Shown piece by piece: positions 5,777-5,886 of a stretch of DNA of 5,886 nt (position 1 is the stretch's first letter; every line of letters starts with the position of its first letter). A program made the position numbers and the translations under genes. This DNA comes from Rhizobium sp. Q54 (lineage in GTDB: Bacteria; Pseudomonadota; Alphaproteobacteria; SMXS01), in contig CAMBYA010000168.1 in the NCBI GenBank assembly GCA_945872035.1, forward strand, positions 1-5,886, in the 5' to 3' direction. Under the pieces are notes generated by a model. The model was not told where the DNA came from, ran no database searches, and was given only the letters and a program-made list of their open reading frames with translations.

Positions 5777-5886
5777 TCACTGGGCCGCAGGCGGCGCGTC
5801 TTCCTCGCTGAATCCGTCGTCGGAGGCCGTGACCACGATGATCGCGCCGATGCCCAGCGCCAGCGCCATCAGGCCGTAGGTCCACC
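5777..5886 (-). CDS. Partial small membrane protein, C-terminal end only
   Basis: Reading in from the right edge on the minus strand, an open frame of 35 residues ends at TGA (5779-5777). It contains a hydrophobic stretch [16 protein letters not shown] (residues 5-20 of the visible part), long enough for a membrane helix, then a short acidic, Pro/Ala-rich tail ([15 protein letters not shown]). The rest lies outside the window, so neither length nor function can be given. The frame choice rests on the coherent hydrophobic-then-acidic composition. The overlapping frame, which extends across the rpmJ promoter to 5673, looks like an Arg/Gly-rich shadow. It may be a C-terminally anchored protein or a very small one. 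Confidence 0.55.
   Translation of the reverse strand, partial: WTYGLMALALGIGAIIVVTASDDGFSEEDAPPAAQ

Noticed and set aside
5673..5885. A 70-codon minus-strand frame covering the rpmJ promoter
   Set aside because: It runs through a near-consensus promoter and the rpmJ ribosome site, with an Arg/Gly-rich composition. The alternative frame gives a coherent membrane helix plus acidic tail.
1..5886. CRISPR arrays, insertion sequences, tRNAs, toxin-antitoxin or defence gene clusters
   Set aside because: I looked for regularly spaced repeats, inverted terminal repeats, transposase motifs, tRNA-like cloverleaf segments and typical defence domains and found none. The gaps between genes are all about 100 bases or less.

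Overview
The window is a compact stretch of GC-rich chromosome from an alphaproteobacterium. The strongest taxonomic evidence is an intact GapR/UPF0335 (DUF2312) gene, a family essentially confined to Alphaproteobacteria. The alphaproteobacterial-style ribosomal protein L36, with most of its zinc-binding cysteines missing, and the high GC content agree with this. I cannot name the genus. A Rhodospirillales-like or related high-GC lineage is a guess.

Layout, left to right. A minus-strand block runs from about 3961 down to 15. In transcription order it holds a core-2/I-branching type glycosyltransferase (GT14 family, 3961-3101), gapR (3022-2780), an M3-family oligoendopeptidase F (2777-999) and an uncharacterised, largely helical 324-residue protein (989-15). 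The last three are packed with translational-coupling geometry. The Shine-Dalgarno of pepF is formed by the last two codons of gapR, and the Shine-Dalgarno of the unknown gene overlaps the pepF stop codon. A 95-bp divergent intergenic region (3962-4056) separates this block from the plus-strand pyruvate kinase gene (4057-5481). Pyruvate kinase converges on rpmJ (ribosomal protein L36, minus strand, 5676-5551), and a strong hairpin between them can serve both genes. Upstream of rpmJ lies a near-consensus housekeeping promoter. Beyond it is the C-terminal end of a small membrane-anchored protein cut off by the window edge.

How the genes relate: pyk is central glycolysis, rpmJ is translation, gapR is chromosome topology and pepF is peptide turnover. 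This is mostly housekeeping sequence. The glycosyltransferase is the most accessory-looking gene. The 324-residue protein is the only complete gene whose function I cannot assign. I see no CRISPR, insertion sequence, tRNA, phage, toxin-antitoxin or defence module, and no convincing previously undescribed system. The best leads are the unknown protein coupled to PepF, the tight gapR-pepF coupling, and the residue signature for potassium-independent catalysis in pyruvate kinase.
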